Below, in pieces: positions 26,426-34,841 of a DNA stretch of 64,000 nt. Made by a program: the position numbers and the translations under genes. Source of the stretch: an uncultured Bacilli bacterium. GTDB lineage: Bacteria > Bacillota_I > Bacilli_A > RF39 > UBA660. The notes under the pieces were generated by a model. That model was given only the letters and a program-made list of their open reading frames with translations, was not told where the DNA came from and did no database searches. The stretch spans positions 49,126-113,125 of the forward strand of contig CAKPNA010000004.1 in NCBI GenBank assembly GCA_934168275.1, written 5' to 3'. Position 1 is the stretch's first letter; the number at the start of each line of letters is the position of its first letter.

Positions 26426-28345
26426 ATGGATGAGAATAAAAAGATATGTGGATTATATATGAGAGTTTCAACTGAAGACCAAGCACGTGAAGGATTTAGT
26501 TTATCAGAACAAAAAGAAAGATTAAAAGCATTTTGTAAGTTCAAAGGATATGAGATTAAGGATTATTATGAAGATGCTGGTATAAGTGCTAAAACAGGCA
26601 ACGAAAGACCTGAATTCATTAGATTAGTGGAAGATATTAAAAGTGGTAAAATCAACACAATAGTAGCCTTAAAATTAGATAGAATATCAAGAAGTATCTT
26701 TGATTGGGAAAACATTATGAAAACACTAGAAAAATATAATGCTGATATTGTGTGTGTTAATGATGATATAAATACTACTTCTGCTAATGGTAAAATGATA
26801 TCTCGTATTATGATGAGTGTATCTCAAAATGAAATTGAAAGAACATCAGAAAGAACTAAAGTTGGACTAGCAGGTGCAATTAAACAAGGACATATTCCAC
26901 ATCAAGCACCACTTGGATATAAACACGAAAATAAGAAATTAGTTATAGACCATACTACTAAAGATATTGTTGCTAGGATATTTGAACTTTGCCATAATGG
27001 TACATCTTATCAAAAGATAAGTACACTATTTAATAAAGAAAAAGTCTTAGGTAAAGATAACTGGAGAGATTCAACAATATTTAATATCTTACAAAATGAA
27101 GTTTATAAAGGTGATTTTGTTCATGGTAAAAGAACTGAACATCCCACTTATTATACTAATGTAGTTGAACCTATTATATCTCGTGAGTTATGGGATGAAT
27201 GCCAAGTTCAAAAGAAAAAGAATGCTAAAAGTTATCAAAGAACTTTAACTTACCTTTACTTGCAAAAACTAATTTGTCCTAAATGTGGAAGAATCTTAGG
27301 TGGTAAAGCTACTAAAAAGAAAAGCAATGTTTACTACTACTATTATTGTAATGATTGTAAAGTTAATATTAAGGAAAATGTTATTGATAATTATGTCAGT
27401 CAGTTTATGAAAGATTTAGTTGAATATGATTCAGTTGTTAATCAGTTCTTCTTGCCTATGATTAAACAAAAGATAGAAAATCCTAAAGATAGCATTATTA
27501 AAGAAATAAGTGTTCAAAAAGAAAAATTAGATAGAATTAAACGTGCTTATATTAATGGAACATTTAGTTTAGAAGAATATGGTACTGAGAAAAATTTTGT
27601 TAATAAAAAGATTACTGAATTAGAAAGTAAACTTGATGAAACTGAAATATGTGATGAATTAAAATTTACTCCTGAAGATATATTAGTAAAACGTGATATA
27701 GACTTCATTAATAATATAATATACCCAGACAAATATAAGGAGTTTAATCTTACTCCAGATGATTATGAACGAGAAGATAAGGCAAAATTATTTATGACTT
27801 ATATTGATAATATTACTTTAAAACAAGATAAAGATAATTATATTGTTGACAAGATAAACTTTAGAGAAAGTATTACTAAACCATTTAATGAACTATTTGA
27901 TAAAGGTTTTATAGATACCAAATATGATGCTAAATATGGAGATGTAAAAGGAACTATTAGATATAGTGAATACTTACCAGATAATAAAGTATGTGAAGTA
28001 ATAATAAGATTAAGACAATTCTATAATGTTGGTTATTATGAAGCAGAATATTATAACAACAATAAAAAATTCTATTTTGATTTTAAAGATAATAGTACAA
28101 TAGTTAGAATATTCCCACTAGAAGACTATAAAAATATAGATCCTAATGTAGAAATGGAAGTATATAACTTAGGTGTTTTATATATTGATGAAAACACTAC
28201 CGCTAGATTAGAAGATACTGATGGTGTATTTAAAGCAATACCTGATGTTTATACTTCAGTTACTTATTCAAAAGAACCAATGACAATTAAAACTAAACCT
28301 ATGCGTTATTGTGATGAGGAGGAATTAGAAAATGAAGAAAAATAA
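26426..28345 (+). CDS. Large serine recombinase/integrase
   Basis: 639 residues from ATG 26426, nine bases after GGAG. The N-terminal resolvase domain has YMRVSTEDQAREGFSLSEQ with catalytic Ser15, and LKLDRISRS with conserved Arg. Then come the recombinase domain (GYKHENKKLVIDHTTKDIVA) and a zinc ribbon (CPKC about 284, CNDC about 308). A long coiled-coil and C-terminal region completes it. Such enzymes integrate and excise mobile elements at short att sites without tRNA-derived repeats. It overlaps tnpV by 14 bases. Confidence 0.95.
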   Translation: MDENKKICGLYMRVSTEDQAREGFSLSEQKERLKAFCKFKGYEIKDYYEDAGISAKTGNERPEFIRLVEDIKSGKINTIVALKLDRISRSIFDWENIMKTLEKYNADIVCVNDDINTTSANGKMISRIMMSVSQNEIERTSERTKVGLAGAIKQGHIPHQAPLGYKHENKKLVIDHTTKDIVARIFELCHNGTSYQKISTLFNKEKVLGKDNWRDSTIFNILQNEVYKGDFVHGKRTEHPTYYTNVVEPIISRELWDECQVQKKKNAKSYQRTLTYLYLQKLICPKCGRILGGKATKKKSNVYYYYYCNDCKVNIKENVIDNYVSQFMKDLVEYDSVVNQFFLPMIKQKIENPKDSIIKEISVQKEKLDRIKRAYINGTFSLEEYGTEKNFVNKKITELESKLDETEICDELKFTPEDILVKRDIDFINNIIYPDKYKEFNLTPDDYEREDKAKLFMTYIDNITLKQDKDNYIVDKINFRESITKPFNELFDKGFIDTKYDAKYGDVKGTIRYSEYLPDNKVCEVIIRLRQFYNVGYYEAEYYNNNKKFYFDFKDNSTIVRIFPLEDYKNIDPNVEMEVYNLGVLYIDENTTARLEDTDGVFKAIPDVYTSVTYSKEPMTIKTKPMRYCDEEELENEEK

Positions 28346-28796
28346 TGAAGAATTAGTAATTCGTGTATTTGATGAAAATGGTCCTAATGTTCAAGAAGCA
28401 ATACTTGAAGCATTTAGAAAATATTTAAATATAAAACTAAATAAACCAATTACTTATACACAAGTTGGTGATTATAAATTATCAAACTTAACTATAAAAG
28501 AAACTAAAGATAAGCCATTAAATAAATATGGATTATTAAAACTAGAATATCTAAAAAAGAATAAGAAAGCATTGTATCAACAACTTCTGATGACGAATGA
28601 ACTAAATAATTTTCTTTTTTCAGTCGGTAATGAAGCACAAGAAATGGTAGATAGACTTATAGATGATTATATTAAAAATGATTCTAGACTATCTGAAAAA
28701 GAAAAACAACAAGACCAATTATCTTGGGTAGGTATTATGAATAACTATAAGTCTTGTGCTGAAGAAATAGTTTTACAGGAACTGATTTATAATTAG
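28332..28796 (+). CDS. tnpV: TnpV family transposon-encoded protein
   Basis: 154 residues. The C-terminal two thirds match the TnpV pattern: KYGLLKLEYLKKNKKALYQQ, LNNFLFSVGNEAQEMVDRLI and WVGIMNNYKSCAEEIVLQEL. TnpV proteins occur in Tn4451-like and other serine-recombinase elements; their function is unknown. The first 45 residues (MKKNNEELVIRVFDENGP) are an extra segment. It begins inside the end of the recombinase gene, so the two are translationally coupled. Confidence 0.85.
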   Translation: MKKNNEELVIRVFDENGPNVQEAILEAFRKYLNIKLNKPITYTQVGDYKLSNLTIKETKDKPLNKYGLLKLEYLKKNKKALYQQLLMTNELNNFLFSVGNEAQEMVDRLIDDYIKNDSRLSEKEKQQDQLSWVGIMNNYKSCAEEIVLQELIYN

Positions 28797-28859
28797 TTCT
28801 TGTAAAACAAATAAATTAACGTGGCACGTTTTGTTTCGTAGAAATGAAAGTGGCGATAG

Positions 28860-28970
28860 TTAATTTGGGGTTCTAGGGAAATCCCTAGCCCACAGGTAAT
28901 TTTGATAGTATGTCAAAATACCTAGGGGGTTAAATATTTTGTCATAACAAAATTATATCTAAAAAGGAGT
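28860..28970 (+). other. Candidate origin of transfer (oriT)
   Basis: Non-coding DNA directly before the relaxase gene has two tight inverted repeats: CTAGGGAAATCCCTAG (28874-28889), and ATTTTGA/TCAAAAT (28900-28906 with 28914-28920) around TAGTATG. A second CCTAGG lies at 28921-28926. Inverted repeats just upstream of a mob gene are where MobV-type relaxases nick. The nick position itself is not recognised. Confidence 0.5.
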
Positions 28971-30335
28971 GTGATTTTTATAAGTGAACTAGCATATTCA
29001 CTACACTTAGGTAGTGATAAAAATAGAAAGAATGTTTCTAGAGAAAAAGCAAAATCAAACAATAGTGGAACTACTTCACTTCCAAATAGCGCTATACAAA
29101 ATTCATCCCATCTAACTAGAGTTGATAAACACAATTATAGAAAATATGATAATAAGACAGAAGATATTGTTATTGTCAGAGGCACTACTTCTCTAGTAGA
29201 TGATGTAAAGAATTTATATAAACAAGAATTTCAAAAATCAGTTGATGAATATAATAACAAACAAGTTAGAGAAAATAGAAAAATTAAAGACTATTTTACA
29301 AATGTTAGTAATAATACTAAAAATGATTTAGCTTGTGAAATTATTATTGAACTTGGAAATAAAAAATATTGGGATACTAAAGACAAAGAGTTTAAAAGAA
29401 AAATGACTAATGTTTTTATAAAGCAAGTTAATGATTTAGAATTACTAGTTCCTAACTTTAAAATAGCAAGTGCAATTATTCATTATGATGAAACAAGTCC
29501 ACATATGCACATAGTTGGAGTACCAATTAAATATAAAAATAAATATGGTCCATCTATACAAGTTGGGAAATCAGATGTCTTTACTAAAACATCTCTTCGT
29601 AAATTACAAGATAAAATGAGAATACTTTGTATTGAATCATTTAACCAAGAGTATAATCAAAACAGTATTTTAAAAGATAAAAAGAAAGGTAGAAACAAAG
29701 ATTTTCTTGTTTCTGAAATGGATAACTATCAAGAAATGGTAGATGAATTAGACAAACACCAAGATAATCTAAACAAAGCAAATGAAAAATCTATTAAACT
29801 TGATAATAACTCCGTTGAGGTTAAAGATATAGTTGAAAATCTCAAAAACTCATTTGGCAGTAAAGATAAGTATGTATTAACAAAAGATGATAAAGATAAA
29901 CTATTAAATTATATAGATAATGTTAATGATACAAATAATGATTACAAAAACATGAAAAGACTATCTAATACTCTTAACAATGTAGATAAAGAACTAAAAG
30001 AAAATCGTGAAATTATTAATACACTTACTGAAAATAATGAGGCATTAAATTTAAGAGTCAATACTTTAACTAACAAAATAACTGAAAAAGAAGAAGAATT
30101 TGATAATCTAACAAGTGATAATAATAATTTAAAAGCGGAACTAAATAAATGGAAAAAAAGATTCTTAAATATTATTAACTTTATTAAAAACAGATTATTA
30201 AGACCTAAGGATAAAGACAAATATAAGAAATTTACCATTGATTTGTATGAGCATAATGCAATAGACCAAGAAACATTTGATGATATTAGAAATAACTATT
30301 CTAAAGACAAAAGAAAAGATGATTTTGAGCGTTAA
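28971..30335 (+). CDS. MobV-type relaxase / plasmid recombination enzyme
   Basis: About 454 residues. N-terminal relaxase core: ISELAYSLHLGSDKN, HNYRKYDNKTEDIVIVRGTT, LVDDVKNLYKQEFQ, DLACEIIIELGNKKYW, and the metal-binding HYDETSPHMHIVGVP motif. The C-terminal part (about 255-420) is coiled-coil. It nicks oriT to start conjugal transfer by a helper system; no transfer secretion genes are present, so the element is mobilizable only. Start is uncertain: GTG 28971 abuts the AAAGGAGT site, while ATA nine bases later has ideal spacing. Confidence 0.9.
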   Translation: MIFISELAYSLHLGSDKNRKNVSREKAKSNNSGTTSLPNSAIQNSSHLTRVDKHNYRKYDNKTEDIVIVRGTTSLVDDVKNLYKQEFQKSVDEYNNKQVRENRKIKDYFTNVSNNTKNDLACEIIIELGNKKYWDTKDKEFKRKMTNVFIKQVNDLELLVPNFKIASAIIHYDETSPHMHIVGVPIKYKNKYGPSIQVGKSDVFTKTSLRKLQDKMRILCIESFNQEYNQNSILKDKKKGRNKDFLVSEMDNYQEMVDELDKHQDNLNKANEKSIKLDNNSVEVKDIVENLKNSFGSKDKYVLTKDDKDKLLNYIDNVNDTNNDYKNMKRLSNTLNNVDKELKENREIINTLTENNEALNLRVNTLTNKITEKEEEFDNLTSDNNNLKAELNKWKKRFLNIINFIKNRLLRPKDKDKYKKFTIDLYEHNAIDQETFDDIRNNYSKDKRKDDFER

Positions 30336-30357
30336 TGCTTAAAATCATCTTTGTTTT
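30315..30357. terminator. Bidirectional terminator between relaxase and beta-helix genes
   Basis: AAAGATGATTTT (30315-30326) and AAAATCATCTTT (30341-30352) form a perfect 12-bp stem between two convergent genes. A GTTTT run follows on the plus strand; the minus-strand T run is short. Confidence 0.75.
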
Positions 30358-31334
30358 AATATTTTAACAATAGTTTGACTATTAAATTTATCTTGAATAC
30401 ATTGTACTCTATTGTTATTTAATTGTTGACAATAATTACTTAAATTTCTTAATTTCTCTATAAGATTTTGCCTTGCTTCTTTTAGTGTTGCTTCATCTTC
30501 TGTTACCATATGAGTATCACTTGTATTATTTGCTAAATCTGTTCCATTATAAAATACAATTGGTGCTTGTACTTTACCCACAAAATCACAATTAGCATTT
30601 ACTATCATTACACCATTTTGGGCAATTACTGAACTATCTGCAAAGTCGATACTTTGTGAATCAACATAAACTTCATTTGCTTTAAGTTCTGATTTTTCTA
30701 TTCTTGTTCTTTCTGCTTTTATATTTATTGTAGCTGGATATTCTGCATCTACTTTAGTATTAATAAATTCAATTTCTTTAGCATCAATTTGCATACCAAA
30801 ACGAGCATCTCCGTATTTTTTTAAGTCATAACTATTTACAAAATTATCATTTATAAAAGTAAGTTTATTAACTCTATCAGCAGTAAGGAAACATTTACCA
30901 TAAAAGTAAACATCACAGTGATCCGTATATTTATTATTTTCAAAAGTTATTTCATCGCCCCAAATTATTCCAATATTTTTATCAAAAGTACAATTTCTAA
31001 ATATAACATTAGACCAAAGTGAAGTTATTTCTAAACCTGTACTAAATTCAATACCATCAAAAATATAATATACTGGCTTATTTAATCTAAAATTTTCTAC
31101 AGTCTCTTTTATTCCTTCGGTTACTTGATTCATACCATTAAGTCTTAATTTATAAAGTGGATTATTCCCTTTATATCTATCAATAGACTTTTGATCAACA
31201 TAACATATAATTTTATCTTCTTCTTCAACAATCTTTCCAATATTACAAATAGATTTCTTTAAATATAATTGTCTTGCTTCATTATATACTTTTAACTTAG
31301 CTTTTTTCTTAATATTATCAATAATTCTCCTCAT
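30345..31334 (-). CDS. Cargo protein with beta-helix-like repeats, unknown function
   Basis: 329 residues. Residues about 85-260 are a series of short strands with recurring Asn, Phe and Asp turns (VIFRNCTFDKN, ITFENNKY, LTFINDNFVNS, IEFINTKVDAEY, IDFADSSVIAQ), a pattern typical of right-handed parallel beta-helices. The N-terminus is basic (KKKAKLKVYNEARQ) and the C-terminal 50 residues are helical. No signal peptide or catalytic motif was recognised. It has its own promoter (31365-31393) and lies 87 bases downstream of the reverse transcriptase gene on the same strand. Confidence 0.65.
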   Translation of the reverse strand: MRRIIDNIKKKAKLKVYNEARQLYLKKSICNIGKIVEEEDKIICYVDQKSIDRYKGNNPLYKLRLNGMNQVTEGIKETVENFRLNKPVYYIFDGIEFSTGLEITSLWSNVIFRNCTFDKNIGIIWGDEITFENNKYTDHCDVYFYGKCFLTADRVNKLTFINDNFVNSYDLKKYGDARFGMQIDAKEIEFINTKVDAEYPATINIKAERTRIEKSELKANEVYVDSQSIDFADSSVIAQNGVMIVNANCDFVGKVQAPIVFYNGTDLANNTSDTHMVTEDEATLKEARQNLIEKLRNLSNYCQQLNNNRVQCIQDKFNSQTIVKILKQR

Positions 31335-31364
31335 AATATATAATCCCCCTTTGAATTGTCAATT

Positions 31365-31393
31365 ATTATAACACAAAAATTAATTTTTTGCAA
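31365..31393 (-). promoter_or_regulatory. Promoter of the beta-helix protein gene
   Basis: TTGCAA (31393-31388), a 17-base spacer and TATAAT (31370-31365), followed by a strong AAGGGGG ribosome site. Confidence 0.65.
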
Positions 31394-31421
31394 ATTTCTC
31401 CATAAACTGTCCTTATCTTAT

Positions 31422-33263
31422 TCACAAAAAATTGCTAATAATTAAATTAATTAAATTATTAATTTCTTCTATATCTTTGCTTATTGAAACAGTTAAGTCC
31501 TGTTTATTATTAAAAATATTACAACTTGCATGACATAGCGGATTCTTATTACGCCTGTCACATAAATCATTAATTAAATCCCACATATCTTTTGATAGTT
31601 TTAATTTGTTAACATATATATTTTTTAAATCGTCCTTTGTATAATTAACTTTATTTTTATCATTAGAATATCCTTTTATTAATTCTATATTTTTAGTAAT
31701 TAAATCAAAATAATTTTTATTGTAAGATTGTGCTTCTAATATATTACCTTTTTTAATAGATGTAATTTCTAAAAACTTAAAGAAACTAATTGGAGTTTCT
31801 TGATATTTTAATTTTTGAATTTGTAAATCCAAATGAAGATCGCTAATATTTTTTCTCCAATCATTTTTATAATATTTAATTATAAACTCTACTATTTCTG
31901 GAATATATTTTTTCATTTTGTTTAACAATTTGGTAGATGCAAAGTTTCTATATAACAAATATTGAAGCGCCATAAAATTATGGGCAATTAACCAATTACC
32001 TTCTTCAGCACAACAATATAATCTACTCAAGAATTTTTTTATTATTTCTTCATCATGTGTATTAACAATTAAAGATACTAATCTTCTAGGGTCTAGTGAT
32101 AGTATATTGAAATCATAGTCAATGATTTTAGTTATTTTTTTTATTAACCTTGTTTCTTTTAACCATCCAATATTTTTATATATTAGAATATATAAAATTT
32201 GTCCAGCGTGATATATTGATTCAGGACTTTCAAAATATCTCTCGATTAAATCCATATATTTTAAGTAATTTATACTTCCATCTGCAGCAGATTTAATAAG
32301 TTCATTTAAAAATTCAGATAAATGATTTTTATACTCTGGAGATATTTCTATATTTTCTTCATAATCTTCTAATATAGAAAAACTTTTTAAATCTGAAAAA
32401 ATGTTATCTGAAGTTTTAAAACTACTCTTTTTTCTATTTATTGTTAAATTATATTCATATATTAAATTTTCATAAATTGAAGATATCCTATTCTCAACTT
32501 TATCCACATTAACTCTACCATCAATATCTAATAAAATATATAAATCATCAACATATCGACAAATTTTGAATCTTTTAATTGCTTTTTCTTTTGACAATAA
32601 ATTAAACAATCTATTATCAATAATATCAAAATAAATGATTGTTGCTAAATAAGAAGAAGTTACACCACATTCTGTTTGGGGAAAGTTACCATCTCCGCAC
32701 CATTTGGTAAACTCTTTAAATATCATTTGTTCTTTTTGATTAAATTGTAAAGAGTTAGATAATAAATTGGTTAATAAATCAATATTTATTTTATTAAAAC
32801 AATCTGATATATCCAATTTGTAATAGTAATTATATTCTAATGCAGTATTACTAACAAAACTAACAAATTGACTATAACTATTCCTATAATGTAAATCTCC
32901 GTTTTCAAAATCGCCACCATATTTAACATATATTTCTTTATTTCGTTTTTGATTATATTTTTTCGAAAAATGTAAACCTATGGCAATGTAATATATATAC
33001 ATAATTGGTGTTAGTAAAAATCTTTTTCTATAACTTCCATCGCTTTTTCTACAATAATTATCTATCCTATCGAAATTGCCATAATTTGCAAATATAGCCC
33101 CAGTCCTTACATATGAATCAAAAAAATTTTTAGATGATATATTATTTAGATTATTAAAATTATAAAAAGGATATAATTGCATGTAAAATTTCCCATATTT
33201 TTTTGAATAATCTTTTATTAGTGTACATGCTTCTTCCCATACTTCATATGAAATATTAATCAA
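31422..33263 (-). CDS. AbiA-like reverse transcriptase with C-terminal HEPN motif
   Basis: 613 residues from a TTG start eight bases after GAGGTG. Reverse-transcriptase motifs are clear: YYYKLDISDCFNKI (catalytic Asp at about 151), FPQTECGVTSSYLA (195-208), RYVDDLYIL (YVDD at 237-240) and LTINRKKSSFKT. A helical C-terminal half follows, and near the end RRNKNPLCHA (570-579) fits the Rx6H motif of HEPN RNases. RT plus HEPN is the layout of AbiA, an abortive-infection phage defence protein of about this size. It is unlike group II intron or retron RTs: no maturase domain is seen. Defence function is inferred from this architecture. Confidence 0.8.
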   Translation of the reverse strand: MINISYEVWEEACTLIKDYSKKYGKFYMQLYPFYNFNNLNNISSKNFFDSYVRTGAIFANYGNFDRIDNYCRKSDGSYRKRFLLTPIMYIYYIAIGLHFSKKYNQKRNKEIYVKYGGDFENGDLHYRNSYSQFVSFVSNTALEYNYYYKLDISDCFNKINIDLLTNLLSNSLQFNQKEQMIFKEFTKWCGDGNFPQTECGVTSSYLATIIYFDIIDNRLFNLLSKEKAIKRFKICRYVDDLYILLDIDGRVNVDKVENRISSIYENLIYEYNLTINRKKSSFKTSDNIFSDLKSFSILEDYEENIEISPEYKNHLSEFLNELIKSAADGSINYLKYMDLIERYFESPESIYHAGQILYILIYKNIGWLKETRLIKKITKIIDYDFNILSLDPRRLVSLIVNTHDEEIIKKFLSRLYCCAEEGNWLIAHNFMALQYLLYRNFASTKLLNKMKKYIPEIVEFIIKYYKNDWRKNISDLHLDLQIQKLKYQETPISFFKFLEITSIKKGNILEAQSYNKNYFDLITKNIELIKGYSNDKNKVNYTKDDLKNIYVNKLKLSKDMWDLINDLCDRRNKNPLCHASCNIFNNKQDLTVSISKDIEEINNLINLIISNFL

Positions 33264-33342
33264 TATAAATCACCTCTTGATTTAATATTTTAACATATAA
33301 ATACAAATTTCTTGATACAAATAGACAATTTTGTGTTAAAAT

Positions 33343-33372
33343 ATTATTAAAGATTGATATTTTGTATATCAA
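33343..33372 (-). promoter_or_regulatory. Putative promoter of the reverse transcriptase gene
   Basis: TTGATA (33372-33367), an 18-base spacer and AATAAT (33348-33343), about 80 bases before the RT start. A moderate match. Confidence 0.4.
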
Positions 33373-33468
33373 ATCGTTAAGAAGTGAAAAGTTGTAGATA
33401 TCTTCGACAACCGCTCCATATGAAGTTTATACTTACATACTTTTAATTAGGTGTGTAAGTTTTTATTT
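33350..33468 (+). ncRNA. Candidate structured small RNA next to the reverse transcriptase
   Basis: On the plus strand, divergent from the RT gene: a hairpin at 33352-33375 (GATTGATAT with ATATCAAATC, one bulge), a second at 33391-33411 (GTTGT/ACAAC), then a 10-bp terminator stem 33431-33460 followed by TTTTATTTT. No ORF precedes this terminator on the plus strand, so a short RNA of roughly 110-120 bases is the simplest reading. The promoter upstream (TTGATA at 33312 or TAGACA at 33322) is weak, so the 5' end is uncertain. Confidence 0.45.
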
Positions 33469-33478
33469 TGTCTATAAT

Positions 33479-33534
33479 GGGGAGTCAAACCACTCAGCTT
33501 GGCTAAACCTAACAAATATAATGAACCACATCTA
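33479..33534 (-). pseudogene. Decayed, inverted tRNA-Gly copy
   Basis: On the minus strand three blocks match the intact tRNA-Gly at 25809 in the same order: GATGTGGTTCA (5' arm), AGCCAAGCTGAG (anticodon region) and TTTGACTCCCC (T-arm). The blocks between have diverged and several bases are lost; the acceptor no longer pairs. It is a relic in opposite orientation to the intact gene, perhaps left by an old recombination at a tRNA attachment site. Confidence 0.6.
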
Positions 33535-33541
33535 TACTATA

Positions 33542-34173
33542 TTAGTACCCAGCATCTCTTAAATTTAATAATATCTTTCCTAATAAAGTTCCATCTATAC
33601 AAACAATGTATTTATCCTTTATATTATTAGTCATTCCGTTCAAGCAACGCTTTTTAGGGCCTATCGTCATACAAGCAATATGTGGTGAAGTAAATTCTAA
33701 ACACCTATTTGACAAAATTAAATCATATATATCATATTTTTTTATCCATACATAATCATTAACTCTACCACAGATTAAAGCATCAATATCATATTCAGAA
33801 TTTCTTCCCCTAATAATAAACCTATCAATCATATCAACTATTATCCTAGTCTTATTAATGGCCATATTAAATTCATCAATATCTTTCTGATAATACTCCT
33901 TAAATATCTTTCAAATTCTTGGATTTGTTCATGATGCACAAAATTACTATTACCACATTTTAAACTAATATTTTTAATACTATTTCTGTATTTGATAAAT
34001 ATATCTGCCTTTTGAACAATTTTATTTTTCCAACACTTAATTGGCTCATCATTCTTTATTTCTTCACCATAAATATTTCATATAAACCTCTGTGAATTTT
34101 CATCTAACTCACTTAAATATTTGTTATTAAATAAATTAACAAAATCTAATTAATTCTGAAATCCATAATTCAT
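33542..34173 (-). pseudogene. Broken gene, possible PD-(D/E)XK-type nuclease
   Basis: From ATG 34173 (GAGGAG ten bases upstream) the frame meets TAA at codon 8 and TGA near codon 32, then shifts by one base around 33900 before continuing to TAA at 33542. The restored protein would be about 210 residues. It contains KADIFIKYRN followed by ISLKCGNSN, similar to the Asp...Lys core of restriction-type nucleases, then a C-terminal part with CRVN-like and IACMTIGPKKRCLNG segments. The nuclease reading is tentative; the three disruptions are plain. Confidence 0.6.
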
Positions 34174-34202
34174 TCTAATATTTCTCCTCATTTTCACCAC
34201 AC

Positions 34203-34230
34203 AAAAGGACTTCTTTTAATAAAGAAGTCC
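34203..34230 (-). terminator. Hairpin terminator between pseudogene and membrane protein gene
   Basis: GGACTTCTTT and AAAGAAGTCC form a perfect 10-bp stem with a 4-base loop and a short TTTT on the minus strand. The 34231-34415 stretch beyond it holds only AT-rich DNA and a weaker ACATTAATT/AATTAATGT inverted repeat. Confidence 0.6.
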
Positions 34231-34415
34231 CGAATAGATATATTTTTCTTGCCTAAAAATATAAATTATCGACCGCATTTTTATCACATTAATTTTTTAC
34301 AGCAAGTCAATTAATGTAATTAAATTATAGCACCTTACAAAATAATAATCAATATTATAAACTTTTTTATATAAAAATATTTCACATCAATATATAAAAC
34401 ATATTCTCCTTATTT

Positions 34416-34841
34416 TTATATTAAATATGCTACTATCCCAATTACACCAATCATTGCTAAACCTAAACTTGGCATTATAATACCTGGTAAATCTTGAAAT
34501 TTATTAGGATTAATTTTTCTAAATAATACGCCAATAATTAGAAATACTATTGAGTTTAATAGAGCCATCCATTTAGGAACACCTAAAGAATCATTTAAAT
34601 CAACAAACATTACACATAATATAGATAGACAAAAACGCCATTCAGCTATTTTACTCCAATTACTATCAATATTTTTAGATGTTCTTAATTTTTCATTACC
34701 CTGTCCTTTTAAATCAAATAATACATCACCTATACAACAAAGTAATCCTCCAACTAAACCCATAATACTAAAATATTCACTTACCTTCTCTCTATAAAAA
34801 TCACTATAGTCTTTTTGTCCTGCTAAAATTTTGATACTCAT
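34416..34841 (-). CDS. Small membrane protein, possibly DUF6796-like and shortened
   Basis: 141 residues with about four membrane helices (MGLVGGLLCCIGDVLFDL, FCLSILCVMFV, MALLNSIVFLIIGVLF, PSLGLAMIGVIGIVAYLI). The GDVLFDLKG and WSKIAEWRFCLSI pieces recall a family of larger multi-pass proteins (DUF6796, from memory), which suggests internal shortening. The function is unknown. Its start overlaps the stop of the upstream gene (34838) by four bases, so they form an operon. Confidence 0.55.
   Translation of the reverse strand: MSIKILAGQKDYSDFYREKVSEYFSIMGLVGGLLCCIGDVLFDLKGQGNEKLRTSKNIDSNWSKIAEWRFCLSILCVMFVDLNDSLGVPKWMALLNSIVFLIIGVLFRKINPNKFQDLPGIIMPSLGLAMIGVIGIVAYLI

Noticed and set aside
25965..28832. 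ACGTGCCA near 25965 and its complement near 28822 as possible recombination sites
   Set aside because: Only eight bases are shared and neither lies at a convincing element edge.
31422..33263. Retron or group II intron reverse transcriptase
   Set aside because: No maturase or endonuclease domain and no recognisable retron RNA; the C-terminal Rx6H motif instead fits AbiA.
33542..34173. Idea that TGA encodes Trp here, as in Mycoplasma
   Set aside because: The same frame also has TAA and a frameshift, and other genes (453-2279, IS256 transposase) end in TGA.
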